A stretch of 12,414 nucleotides of DNA, from assembly GCA_964580655.1 (NCBI GenBank), contig CAZOMR010000082.1, positions 1 through 12,414 on the forward strand, in the 5' to 3' direction. The DNA is from CAZOMR01 sp964580655. GTDB lineage: Bacteria; RBG-13-61-14; CAZOMR01. Under the pieces are notes generated by a model. The model searched no databases. It was not told the origin of the DNA and saw nothing but the letters and a program-made list of their open reading frames with translations. A program made the translations under genes and the position numbers. Shown here piece by piece: positions 1 through 6,597 of the stretch (positions are counted from its first letter, which is position 1; every line of letters begins with the position of its first letter).

Positions 1-110
1 AAGCAGCGCCCCTACGGCCGAGAATGAAAAAAGTCACCATTTATGTCGCACACCCCAATTTATCCCGATCCTGTCGCAATTTCCTGCCAATCTGGTGTAT
101 AATCATTAAC
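1..110. other. left-edge intergenic sequence, no gene recognised
   Basis: I see no convincing gene here. The heptamer TGTCGCA occurs twice in the same orientation, at 44-50 and 72-78, each followed by a CAATTT-containing segment. Closely spaced short repeats of this kind occur at insertion-sequence ends, but I cannot name an element. A perfect TATAAT hexamer lies at 98-103, placed so that transcription would begin at about 110, the foot of the hairpin that follows. No good -35 hexamer lies 16-18 bp upstream, so a promoter call rests on the -10 alone. Confidence 0.4.
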
Positions 111-174
111 GGACCTCCTTGATAGAATTGGGGAATTAAAAAATATCTTTTTAAAATTCTATCCCGGGAGGTCC
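111..174 (+). promoter_or_regulatory. long hairpin with SD-like and anti-SD-like arms
   Basis: The stem pairs 111-118 (GGACCTCC) with 167-174 (GGAGGTCC) and 121-129 (GATAGAATT) with 155-163 (AATTCTATC), separated by a small internal mismatch (TT against CCG). An upper stem pairs 136-142 (TTAAAAA) with 148-154 (TTTTTAA). The right arm is followed by CCTTTTATT, so it could act as a weak intrinsic terminator. The left arm contains ACCTCCTT, the same sense as the 16S rRNA anti-Shine-Dalgarno tail, and the right arm contains GGGAGGT. The pairing is seen directly; a regulatory role is inferred. It could also be part of a small mobile or repeat element. Confidence 0.6.
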
Positions 175-293
175 TTTTATTCCAGATAAAAGTTCCCCCA
201 TTTTCACTTGTTGAAAACCTTACCTCATTGAAATAAAAAAGGAATCTCAAATTAGTGGCTAATTATTGGGTGAACTTCACGAGAAAAATCTAC

Positions 294-322
294 TTGACAC
301 CATTTTAGGGGTGTAGTAAAAA
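294..322 (+). promoter_or_regulatory. candidate sigma-70 promoter for the oxidase operon
   Basis: TTGACA at 294-299 is a perfect -35 hexamer. A 17-bp spacer leads to TAAAAA at 317-322, a weak -10 (4 of 6 consensus bases). The start point would fall near 329, so the transcript would carry the ribosome-binding site at 333-340 but not the complementary segment at 113-126. The -35 overlaps a short palindrome (296-314), so the consensus match may be incidental. Confidence 0.4.
296..314. repeat. degenerate copy of the GACACC/GGTGTC palindrome
   Basis: ACACC (297-301) and GGTGT (310-314) form a small hairpin with an AT-rich loop. The core GACACCATTT-A-GGGTG resembles the reverse complement of the palindrome at 12215-12244 (GACACC, ATTTCA, GGTGCC). 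Seen here, it looks like a trimmed copy of the same repeat family, embedded in the promoter region of the first operon. Confidence 0.45.
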
Positions 323-347
323 ATAGTCTATCAAGGAGGTGGTGCTG

Positions 348-794
348 ATGTCTCGGGGACAAGTCCAGTTGGGCGTTCGCTCGGAAAGAATTTTCAAGGA
401 TCTGGCGGACCGGATAATTCCCGCCGGGGGCCCTGATTATCCCGGTGCCGCGGACATCGGGCTTACCGACACGATGCTCAAGCAGGTGAAAGGAATACCT
501 TTTGCCAGACGCGGGTTATTGACAGTGCTATGGCTATGGAATATATCGCCTTTCTTCTTTTCCCTCAAGTTCAAGCCCTTCAGCCGGCTGAGCGCAAATG
601 AACAGACCATGTATCTTGAAAGCTGGGAAAGGAGTCGTTTCATGTTGCGCCGTTTTGCCTTTATGGGGCTGAAGGCACTTTTCATGGCCTTCTTTTACAA
701 TGACCCCCGTATCTGGGAAAAGATCGGGTATAAGGAGGAGTGCTTGCAGAAGGTTTCAGGGGAAGAGGCAGAGGGAATTGAGGTGGCCCCATGA
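348..794 (+). CDS. small subunit / N-terminal domain of a GMC-type alcohol oxidase (gluconate 2-dehydrogenase subunit 3-like)
   Basis: 148 residues. The ATG at 348 is chosen because a full AAGGAGGT (333-340) sits 7 nt upstream; the earlier GTG at 339 lies inside that site. The N-terminal part (about residues 10-45) has the LADRIIPAGG...PGAADIGL pattern of the gluconate 2-dehydrogenase subunit 3 family. The second half (SWERSRFMLRR, then a hydrophobic stretch, then NDPRIWEKIGY) resembles the N-terminal extension of plant long-chain fatty alcohol oxidases. The stop overlaps the start of the GMC gene (ATGA), indicating translational coupling and a stoichiometric complex. There is no Tat or Sec signal, unlike many subunit 3 proteins, so a cytoplasmic or membrane-face location is likely. 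The role is probably structural or membrane-docking. Confidence 0.75.
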   Translation: MSRGQVQLGVRSERIFKDLADRIIPAGGPDYPGAADIGLTDTMLKQVKGIPFARRGLLTVLWLWNISPFFFSLKFKPFSRLSANEQTMYLESWERSRFMLRRFAFMGLKALFMAFFYNDPRIWEKIGYKEECLQKVSGEEAEGIEVAP

Positions 795-2302
795 TTTATG
801 AGGGGAAAGACATCTCTCAGGAGGTCAAGGAGAGTGCGGAGGTCTGCGTGATTGGTTCCGGGGCTGGCGGCGCGGTTGTGGCCAAGGAGCTGGCCGAAGC
901 CGGTCATTCCGTGGTTCTTCTTGAAGAGGGCGGTAATTACACTACCAAGGATTTCAACCGCAGTGTGATTCAGACCTTTTCTAGAATGTATCGAGGCTTT
1001 GGCGCGACTGTTGCTCTGGGCAGGCCGCTTATTCCGTTTCCGATAGGGAGATGTCTGGGCGGAACAACTACGATCAATTCCGGCACATGCTTTCGCACCC
1101 CGGATAAAATACTGCGGCGCTGGCGCAGGGAATTCGGGATAGAGGGAATCGAGCCGGACCAGATGCAGCCCTATTTTGAGCGTGTGGAAAAGATCATAAA
1201 TGTCGCACCTGTCAACTCCGGGAACATGGGCAAGAACGGCGAGATAGTTCTGCGCGGAGCTAAAAAGCTGGGCTACTCCGGCGGTCCACTGATGCGCAAT
1301 GCAAAGGACTGTCGCGGTTGCGGCGTGTGCGTAATGGGCTGCCCTTCTGGTGCAAAACAGCCCACCAGCGTTAATTATGTTCCCATGGCAATGGAGCACG
1401 GCGCAAGGGTCTATTGCGATGCCAGGGCCGAGAAGATTCTGGTGAAAAACGGCGTAGCCTGCGGAGTGGATGGCCACATCCTGGAACGCGATACAAACAA
1501 GGCCAAACACAAGTTCTCCGTGATGGCCAAGGTAGTAGTCCTGGCCGCAGGCGCGATTCATTCTCCCCTGATGCTTATGAAAAACAAGCTTGCGAACTCA
1601 TCGGGTCAACTGGGAAAAAACCTCCGTCTTCATCCCGGAGTAGGAGTCTCGGCCCTGATGGACGAAGAGGTTAACGCCTGGCTCGGTGTGCCCCAGAGCG
1701 TTTATGTGGATGAATTCATTGACGAGGGAATCATGCTGGAGGGAGCCTTTACTATCCCTCCGCTCGCCTCACCAATGTTTCCCTACTTCGGCGAAAAGGC
1801 CAAGGATCTAATGTTCCATTACAGGAATATCGTGTTCTTCGGCACCATGGTATTTGATGAAACCCGCGGCCGGGTCCGTCCCGGACTCAGGGGCCTACCA
1901 TTGATCACCTACAACATGATCCGGGAAGATGTAAAGAAGGCCGCCAGGGGTATTGCCTACGACGCAGAGATATTCTTCGCGGCTGGCGCTAAAAAGGTCT
2001 TTCCCCACATCCCCTGGATGCTGGAGATGACCTCGGTCAAGCAGGTGTACGAAATCTTGAGACGCGGGCTAAAAGCCTCGGAAGTCAAAGCCATGGCATT
2101 TCATCCCATGGGAACATGCAGTATGGGCATAGACCGCCGTTACGCAGTGGTTGACCCTTACTCTGAAAGCTTTGATGTAAAGAACCTCTTTGTGTGCGAC
2201 GCAAGCATATTCCCCACATGCCTGGGCGTGAACCCCATGGTAAGCATCATGGCTTTCGCAAACCGCTCAGCAGACTACATCCACGAGATGAAACTGGGCT
2301 GA
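791..2302 (+). CDS. GMC-family FAD-dependent oxidoreductase (long-chain alcohol oxidase-like)
   Basis: 503 residues. The N-terminus has the FAD dinucleotide fold: GSGAGG at 22-27, with acidic residues 45-46 closing the second strand. The GMC signature GRCLGGTTTINSGT spans about 86-99. The C-terminal substrate domain carries the catalytic pair, His438 (AFHPMGTC) and Asn481 (NPMVSIMAFANRSA). At 174-184 lies C-X2-C-X2-C-X3-C followed by Pro, spacing typical of a [4Fe-4S] ferredoxin site. Cys-rich inserts here are known in the long-chain alcohol oxidase branch of GMC proteins, but I cannot tell whether this one binds a cluster. It probably oxidises a hydrophobic primary alcohol to the aldehyde; the electron acceptor is unknown. 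There is no signal peptide and no cytochrome subunit nearby. Paired by an ATGA overlap with the small subunit at 348-794. Confidence 0.88.
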   Translation: MIYEGKDISQEVKESAEVCVIGSGAGGAVVAKELAEAGHSVVLLEEGGNYTTKDFNRSVIQTFSRMYRGFGATVALGRPLIPFPIGRCLGGTTTINSGTCFRTPDKILRRWRREFGIEGIEPDQMQPYFERVEKIINVAPVNSGNMGKNGEIVLRGAKKLGYSGGPLMRNAKDCRGCGVCVMGCPSGAKQPTSVNYVPMAMEHGARVYCDARAEKILVKNGVACGVDGHILERDTNKAKHKFSVMAKVVVLAAGAIHSPLMLMKNKLANSSGQLGKNLRLHPGVGVSALMDEEVNAWLGVPQSVYVDEFIDEGIMLEGAFTIPPLASPMFPYFGEKAKDLMFHYRNIVFFGTMVFDETRGRVRPGLRGLPLITYNMIREDVKKAARGIAYDAEIFFAAGAKKVFPHIPWMLEMTSVKQVYEILRRGLKASEVKAMAFHPMGTCSMGIDRRYAVVDPYSESFDVKNLFVCDASIFPTCLGVNPMVSIMAFANRSADYIHEMKLG

Positions 2303-2319
2303 TAAAAACAAAATTATAA

Positions 2320-2342
2320 ACCACAGAGACACAGAGAATTTA
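2320..2342. repeat. CCACAGAGACACAGAG intergenic repeat
   Basis: The short gap between the GMC gene and the SDR gene holds ACCACAGAGACACAGAGAAT, a low-complexity purine-rich sequence built on CACAGAG. From memory, very similar strings occur scattered between genes of many unrelated environmental bacteria and give rise to spurious predicted peptides. Its origin and function are not established to my knowledge. It separates the two genes but lies before the SDR ribosome-binding site. Confidence 0.55.
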
Positions 2343-2377
2343 ATAGTATGAAGAATAAGGGAGGCATGGAGGAAAAA

Positions 2378-3550
2378 ATGGAAACAGAAAGATTGAATTT
2401 AGTAACTGGTGCCTGCGGCTTCACTGGTGCTGGGCTGGTAAAAAAATTATGTGATGACGGGCAGAAGGTCATCGCCACGGACCTGGCAAGGGCGTTCGAG
2501 CATCCGAAAAACAAGATGATATTCAAGAACAAGGGCATTGATTTTTCGCACCCGAACTGCCAGGTTATCCCGTCGGACCTGACCGACAAGGAAAGCCTGA
2601 AAAAACTCTTCGATCAGCCAGTCACCCATATATTTCACACGGCCTCGCTGTATGATTATTCCGCGCCCATGGAAATTCTGGTGAAGGTCAATATTGACGG
2701 CTTCTGCAACCTTGTGGACCTTGCAATAGAGCAGAAAAGCCTGAAGCGGTTCATCCATTGGAGCACATGCGGAATCTTTGGAAAACCATACACCGCAAAA
2801 AGTGGAAAGTGTAACATACCATTTACCGAAGATTATACATCCTCGCCCAAAAATACCCCCTTTGAACAGAATGAACCCACTGGCACCAACCTTGTCAATG
2901 ATTATTCCGTGACCAAATGGAAACAGGAGCAGATCGCCTGGAAATATCACAGGGAAAAGGGATTGCCCCTGACAGTGGTCAGGCCGGCTCCACTTTACGG
3001 GCCAGGCAGTGATTACGGCCACGGAGGAATACTGATAACAATAAACAAAGGCTTCCTGCCTCGAATTCCGAGAGACGCGGCCAATTACATCACCACATCA
3101 GTGCACATAGATGACATGGTTGGCTTCGCGCATTACATTGCGGACAAGGATTTCGCGCTGGGGGAGGATTACAACATAGTGGACGATAGTGTAATTTCCT
3201 ATGAGGATTTCATCAGGTACCTGGCCCTGCTTCTCGGCAGAAGGATGGGATCAGTCCCCATCATCAGGCAGACATGGCTACGCCCCTTCATGATCTGGGC
3301 CGCGGGATTCTGGTATATGCTGGAGCAAAGGTTCGGCGTGCCGCGGATCAGGGTCTTTGAGGTCGGGTCCGCAACCTACATGTCTTCGAGTTACTGGATA
3401 TCAAATAAAAAAACCAAAGAAGCGGGATATGTATACCGTTATCCGGATGTGCGAGAGGGAATGCGCGATACAATTGACTGGTTCCGCAGGGTCGGCTGGC
3501 TCGATAAATCATACAATCCAAAAGCCATCTGGCCGGAGAACATGGAATAA
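2378..3550 (+). CDS. NAD(P)-dependent extended SDR (epimerase/dehydratase or 3-beta-hydroxysteroid dehydrogenase-like)
   Basis: 390 residues from the ATG at 2378, preferred because GGAGG (2368-2372) lies 5 nt upstream. Earlier in-frame ATGs at 2348 and 2366 have poorer sites and would add up to 10 charged residues before the fold. The nucleotide-binding loop is TGACGFTG (10-17), with Asp35 ending the second strand, which favours NAD. The active site shows Ser119-Thr120 and Tyr166-X3-Lys170 (YSVTK). RPAPLYGPG (192-200) is the usual substrate-side loop. A hydrophobic stretch (about 280-296) may contact a membrane or lipid substrate, as in 3-beta-HSD-like members. It lies 75 bp after the GMC gene and in the same orientation, so it may act on the same alcohol or aldehyde pathway. 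The substrate cannot be read from sequence. Confidence 0.85.
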   Translation: METERLNLVTGACGFTGAGLVKKLCDDGQKVIATDLARAFEHPKNKMIFKNKGIDFSHPNCQVIPSDLTDKESLKKLFDQPVTHIFHTASLYDYSAPMEILVKVNIDGFCNLVDLAIEQKSLKRFIHWSTCGIFGKPYTAKSGKCNIPFTEDYTSSPKNTPFEQNEPTGTNLVNDYSVTKWKQEQIAWKYHREKGLPLTVVRPAPLYGPGSDYGHGGILITINKGFLPRIPRDAANYITTSVHIDDMVGFAHYIADKDFALGEDYNIVDDSVISYEDFIRYLALLLGRRMGSVPIIRQTWLRPFMIWAAGFWYMLEQRFGVPRIRVFEVGSATYMSSSYWISNKKTKEAGYVYRYPDVREGMRDTIDWFRRVGWLDKSYNPKAIWPENME

Positions 3551-3582
3551 AACAGGAGATACAATTAACGGCCAGGGCGCAA

Positions 3583-4878
3583 CTATGATCGTGCCTTGCG
3601 ATGCACTCGGTATATATGCACTCCCATCAGCCCGCCCACGATGATAAAGACCGCGGCCACTATCGGCTCGAAGTACATACCCATAATACCGAAGCCCACC
3701 GAGAAGATGGCGGAGATAACACTGCATGGCTTGAGCCAGCCGGGCTTGAGCGAGAGCGGCGAGCTTGCGACCTTATCAGGGAAGCGCCTGAAGAGCATGA
3801 GGCATCCGACCGAGATGACGCCGTTTGCAAGGTATAAGCCCACAACGGCCATGATGCTGTATTCAGCTATCGGGCGGTCAAGCGCCACAAGCGCAAGCCC
3901 GATGGCAAGCACAACCAGTAAAGCGAAGGTGAAGGTCTGGGATTTACGATTGAATGCAAGAAACCGCTTGGGCAGAAAGCCATCGCCCGCAAGCGCCACG
4001 AACTCCCGTGGAATTGCAAGAAACGCCGCGTTGATAGAGGTCGCGGCCGCACCCAGTGCGGCGATATTGATGTAATGGACGAACCAGGCCGGAAGAACCC
4101 TGAGCGCCGTGTCCACTGCGGCCACTTTGCTCGTCTGCATCTCGGAGAGTGAAAGGTTGCCGGAAACTATCCAGCCCATGCCTACATAGAAAATCGCGAT
4201 GATCGAGAGCCCGATGATGATGGTGAGTGGAATGTTGCGCCTCGGGTCCTTGATCTCGTCCCCGAGTTCGCCGATGATATTGAAACCCGTGTAGCAAAGC
4301 GCGGCCATGATCGCGGCCTCTGAGAACCCGGGCACACCTGATGGCAGGCCAGCCGCGAAATCCGGCGTGCCTCCATTCACAATACCGGCAACCACTAGAA
4401 CTAAAAGCGCGCTTATCAGTTGGGCCACGAGTAGAATCTGTAACCATGCAGTTGCAAGGACACCTGCCCGGTTGATGGCGAAGACGAAAATCACTATGCC
4501 CATGGCAACGACCATGCGCGGAAGACCGGGAAAATAAATGCGCAAATAGTCGGCCACGCCCACCGCAACTATTCCCATTGCGCCGAATGCCCCGAGAATA
4601 ACGCAGATGCTTGCGGCCGCTCCAAAGGCCCTGTTCATAAGCTTTCGGCTATATTGATATGCTCCGCCATCAGCCGGAATAGTGGAGCCCAGCGCCGCGG
4701 AAACAATGGTCCCGAAGATAGCAGGCAAGGCCGCGACAAGTATGGCCACGGGAAGCCAGCCCCCGCTCTTTGCACCCATGGGACCCACAATGACGAAGAT
4801 ACCAACGCCTATCACGCCGCCTATGGTCACGGACACAGCGCCGGAAAGACCGAGCTTCGTCTTGAACTCAAAACCCAT
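3583..4878 (-). CDS. APC superfamily amino acid permease
   Basis: 431 residues, about 12 hydrophobic segments. The first segment carries GGVIGVGIF (20-28), the unwound substrate-binding helix motif of APC transporters. GELGDEIKDPRRNIP in the middle is the conserved cytoplasmic loop motif of the family. It should import amino acids or related amines by proton or ion coupling at the inner membrane; the specificity is not evident. It is the only minus-strand gene in the window, converging on the SDR with 32 bp between stops and no clear shared terminator. The ATG at 4878 has no recognisable ribosome-binding site, and the predicted promoter would give only about 5 nt of leader, so translation may start on a nearly leaderless mRNA. 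Confidence 0.9.
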   Translation of the reverse strand: MGFEFKTKLGLSGAVSVTIGGVIGVGIFVIVGPMGAKSGGWLPVAILVAALPAIFGTIVSAALGSTIPADGGAYQYSRKLMNRAFGAAASICVILGAFGAMGIVAVGVADYLRIYFPGLPRMVVAMGIVIFVFAINRAGVLATAWLQILLVAQLISALLVLVVAGIVNGGTPDFAAGLPSGVPGFSEAAIMAALCYTGFNIIGELGDEIKDPRRNIPLTIIIGLSIIAIFYVGMGWIVSGNLSLSEMQTSKVAAVDTALRVLPAWFVHYINIAALGAAATSINAAFLAIPREFVALAGDGFLPKRFLAFNRKSQTFTFALLVVLAIGLALVALDRPIAEYSIMAVVGLYLANGVISVGCLMLFRRFPDKVASSPLSLKPGWLKPCSVISAIFSVGFGIMGMYFEPIVAAVFIIVGGLMGVHIYRVHRKARS

Positions 4879-4889
4879 GGTATCAAGAC

Positions 4890-4917
4890 ATTAAAACATT
4901 TTGGCAGGCCAAGTCAA
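4890..4917 (-). promoter_or_regulatory. candidate promoter of the permease with an internal dyad
   Basis: On the minus strand TTGACT (4917-4912) is followed after 16 bp by TTTAAT (4895-4890), both 5 of 6 to consensus. Transcription would start near 4883, about 5 nt before the ATG. The spacer holds the dyad TTGGC-AG-GCCAA (4901-4912), positioned where a repressor would block the polymerase. Confidence 0.5.
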
Positions 4918-4947
4918 TTTTTATTTATTAATCACCTCAAGCCGAGC

Positions 4948-4976
4948 TTGAAGATCACGGGCGATTGGAGTATCTT
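4948..4976 (+). promoter_or_regulatory. candidate promoter of the ccdA-led operon
   Basis: TTGAAG (4948-4953) and TATCTT (4971-4976) are separated by 17 bp, each 4 of 6 to consensus or slightly better. The start point would be near 4983, giving a leader of about 11 nt that includes GAGG (4984-4987). It is divergent from the permease promoter, so one regulator could affect both. A modest match only. Confidence 0.35.
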
Positions 4977-4993
4977 ATTGGTTGAGGATTCTT

Positions 4994-5740
4994 ATGATGT
5001 CATCAGGCGCTCCGGGAGTCGCGGTCGCTTTTTTAGCCGGATTACTTTCTTTTCTAACACCATGCGTCCTGCCTCTCGTGCCAGGATATATCTCATTTAT
5101 GTCAGGCCAGTCTCTGAAAGAGATGAGAGAGACCGAGGGCCGAAGCCGCTTGAACCCGGATATAATCATAACATCCATCGGCTTTATCCTCGGGTTTTCT
5201 ATGGTCTTCATCGCTTTCGGCGCGGCCGCATCCGTGCTTGGGCAGGCCCTTGCCGGCATCAAGCCTATCCTGATCCGGGTGGGCGGGATCATCATAATTA
5301 TCCTTGGCCTGCATGTGGCCGGTCTCTTCAAGATCATGCTCCTTTATAAGGAAAAGCGCATCCAAGAGCCGGTGAAGCCGGGCGGGCCATTTCGCGCTTT
5401 TATACTGGGTATTGCTTTTGCTTTTGGCTGGACACCGTGCGTAGGACCGATCCTCGGGGGAATCCTCACACTGGCCGTGAGCGAAGACACGCTGGGCCGG
5501 GGCATCATGCTACTCGTCTTTTATTCGCTTGGCATGGCCTTGCCATTCTTTCTCACAGCAGTGCTGGTGGATAAATTCTTCCGGGTATTTGAGAGAATCA
5601 AGAACCATTTTCGCAAAATAGAGATCGGCGCTGGATCTCTCCTTGTCATCACCGGCCTTTTCATGGCAATCAATCGCTTTGATCTGGTAAAATATTACCT
5701 GCAAGAAGTTTTGCCTGATTTTATCTTGAGGCTGGGATAA
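4994..5740 (+). CDS. ccdA: CcdA-like transmembrane thiol-disulfide electron transporter
   Basis: 248 residues from the ATG at 4994, supported by GAGG (4984-4987) 6 nt upstream; an upstream TTG at 4982 in frame is less likely. About six hydrophobic segments. The two reactive cysteines of the DsbD/CcdA family are present in their usual settings: Cys24 in LTPCVLPLVPGY and Cys149 in GWTPCVGPILGG. The protein moves electrons from cytoplasmic thioredoxin to the periplasm, for cytochrome c maturation or other thiol reduction. No periplasmic thioredoxin-like partner or cytochrome c gene is present in the window, so its client is unknown. The stop shares one base with the next start (TAATG). First gene of a tightly packed operon. 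Confidence 0.9.
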   Translation: MMSSGAPGVAVAFLAGLLSFLTPCVLPLVPGYISFMSGQSLKEMRETEGRSRLNPDIIITSIGFILGFSMVFIAFGAAASVLGQALAGIKPILIRVGGIIIIILGLHVAGLFKIMLLYKEKRIQEPVKPGGPFRAFILGIAFAFGWTPCVGPILGGILTLAVSEDTLGRGIMLLVFYSLGMALPFFLTAVLVDKFFRVFERIKNHFRKIEIGAGSLLVITGLFMAINRFDLVKYYLQEVLPDFILRLG

Positions 5741-6582
5741 TGAAAGGACTACATTTCGGACCTGCCGGGATACCGGTGTCCGCGAAGGGCAAGAAGCCGG
5801 AGCAGGGCGTGAGGGAGGTCAAGCGTCTTGGTCTTGACTGCATGGAGATTGAGTTTGTCCGCGGGGTGCGGATGAGCGAGAATTCTGCGGCCGCAGTGCG
5901 GGACGCCGCAAGAGAGACAGGCATTCGGCTCACAGCGCACGGGCCTTACTACATCAACCTCTGTTCCAAAGAGCCAGAGAAGGTTTCCGCAAGTATCAGG
6001 CGGGTGCTGGACACCGCGCGAGTCGGGTCCCTTTGTGGAGCAGAGAGCATCACCTTTCACGCGGCATTTTATCAGGGCAGGGACGAGCGGGAGATTTTCA
6101 ACGAGGTCGCGGCAAGGCTCGAAAGTATACTCGCGATTCTCGCGAAGGACAGGGTCAAGGTGGCGGTCAGGCCGGAGCTGACCGGCAAGCCGAGCCAGTT
6201 CGGAAGCCTGGAGGAATTGATAGAGCTCTCCCGGAGGGTCAAGGGCGTGCTTCCGTGTATTGACTTCGCCCACCTTTTCGCACGCACTAATGGAAGGTAT
6301 AATAGCTATGAAGAGTTCTGCGAGGTTCTTGATGCCCTGAAGAAAGGGCTGGGAGCCGGCATCCTGAAGAACATGCACATACATGTATCTGGTATTGAAT
6401 TTACGGCCAAGGGCGAACGCAGGCACCTGGAGCTGGAGAATTCAAGGTTCAATTGGAAGGACCTGCTCAGGGCTTTGCTCGACTATAAGGTGGAAGGGGT
6501 TTGTATCTGCGAGAGTCCGACGCTTGAGAAGGATGCGCTTCTCTTGAAAAAGACATATCATTCTCTTTCGCGGAAAAGGTAA
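5740..6582 (+). CDS. endonuclease IV-like TIM-barrel protein (AP endonuclease family 2)
   Basis: 280 residues, close to the usual length of endonuclease IV. Residues matching most of the three-zinc site of E. coli Nfo can be seen in order: His67 (HGPYYINL), His107 (FHAAF), Glu146 (RPELTG), Asp175 and His178 (CIDFAHLF), His215 (HIHVSG), His229 (GERRHL) and Glu258 (CESP). The Asp-X-His pair of Nfo (229/231) is replaced by an ERRH version, as in archaeal-type relatives. Family knowledge indicates cleavage at abasic sites in DNA; a sugar isomerase-like role is the alternative within the same fold, but the ligand pattern favours the nuclease branch. It is embedded between a thiol transporter and an Fe-S protein, an odd place for DNA repair. 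Start by TAATG overlap with ccdA. Confidence 0.8.
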   Translation: MKGLHFGPAGIPVSAKGKKPEQGVREVKRLGLDCMEIEFVRGVRMSENSAAAVRDAARETGIRLTAHGPYYINLCSKEPEKVSASIRRVLDTARVGSLCGAESITFHAAFYQGRDEREIFNEVAARLESILAILAKDRVKVAVRPELTGKPSQFGSLEELIELSRRVKGVLPCIDFAHLFARTNGRYNSYEEFCEVLDALKKGLGAGILKNMHIHVSGIEFTAKGERRHLELENSRFNWKDLLRALLDYKVEGVCICESPTLEKDALLLKKTYHSLSRKR

Positions 6583-6597
6583 TGAGGTTATAAGCAT

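Larger units (their letters stand above)
113..340. repeat. 14-bp perfect inverted repeat ending in the ribosome-binding site
   Basis: The segment 113-126 (ACCTCCTTGATAGA) is the exact reverse complement of 327-340 (TCTATCAAGGAGGT). The right copy contains the AAGGAGGT ribosome-binding site of the first gene. A third, imperfect copy in the sense of the right one lies at 158-172 (TCTATCCCGGGAGGT), so the left copy can pair with either. Two readings are possible: an mRNA leader in which the left copy masks the ribosome-binding site unless it is captured by the middle copy, or a roughly 228-bp non-coding element with terminal inverted repeats. Pairing stops exactly at both outer edges, where each flank is GG. 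Confidence 0.65.

Noticed and set aside
41..250. Minus-strand 69-codon reading frame at the left edge
   Set aside because: It runs through the long hairpin, has no ribosome-binding site and no recognisable domain; it looks like a by-product of an AT-rich intergenic region.
339..347. GTG start three codons upstream for the first gene
   Set aside because: The GTG overlaps the AAGGAGGT ribosome-binding site, which is correctly spaced for the ATG at 348.
695..1561. Long minus-strand reading frame opposite the GMC gene
   Set aside because: It is antisense to a clearly conserved flavoprotein and its translation shows no family features.
4654..5349. Plus-strand reading frame across the permease/ccdA promoter region
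   Set aside because: It overlaps two real genes in other frames and reads through the divergent promoter region without recognisable domains.
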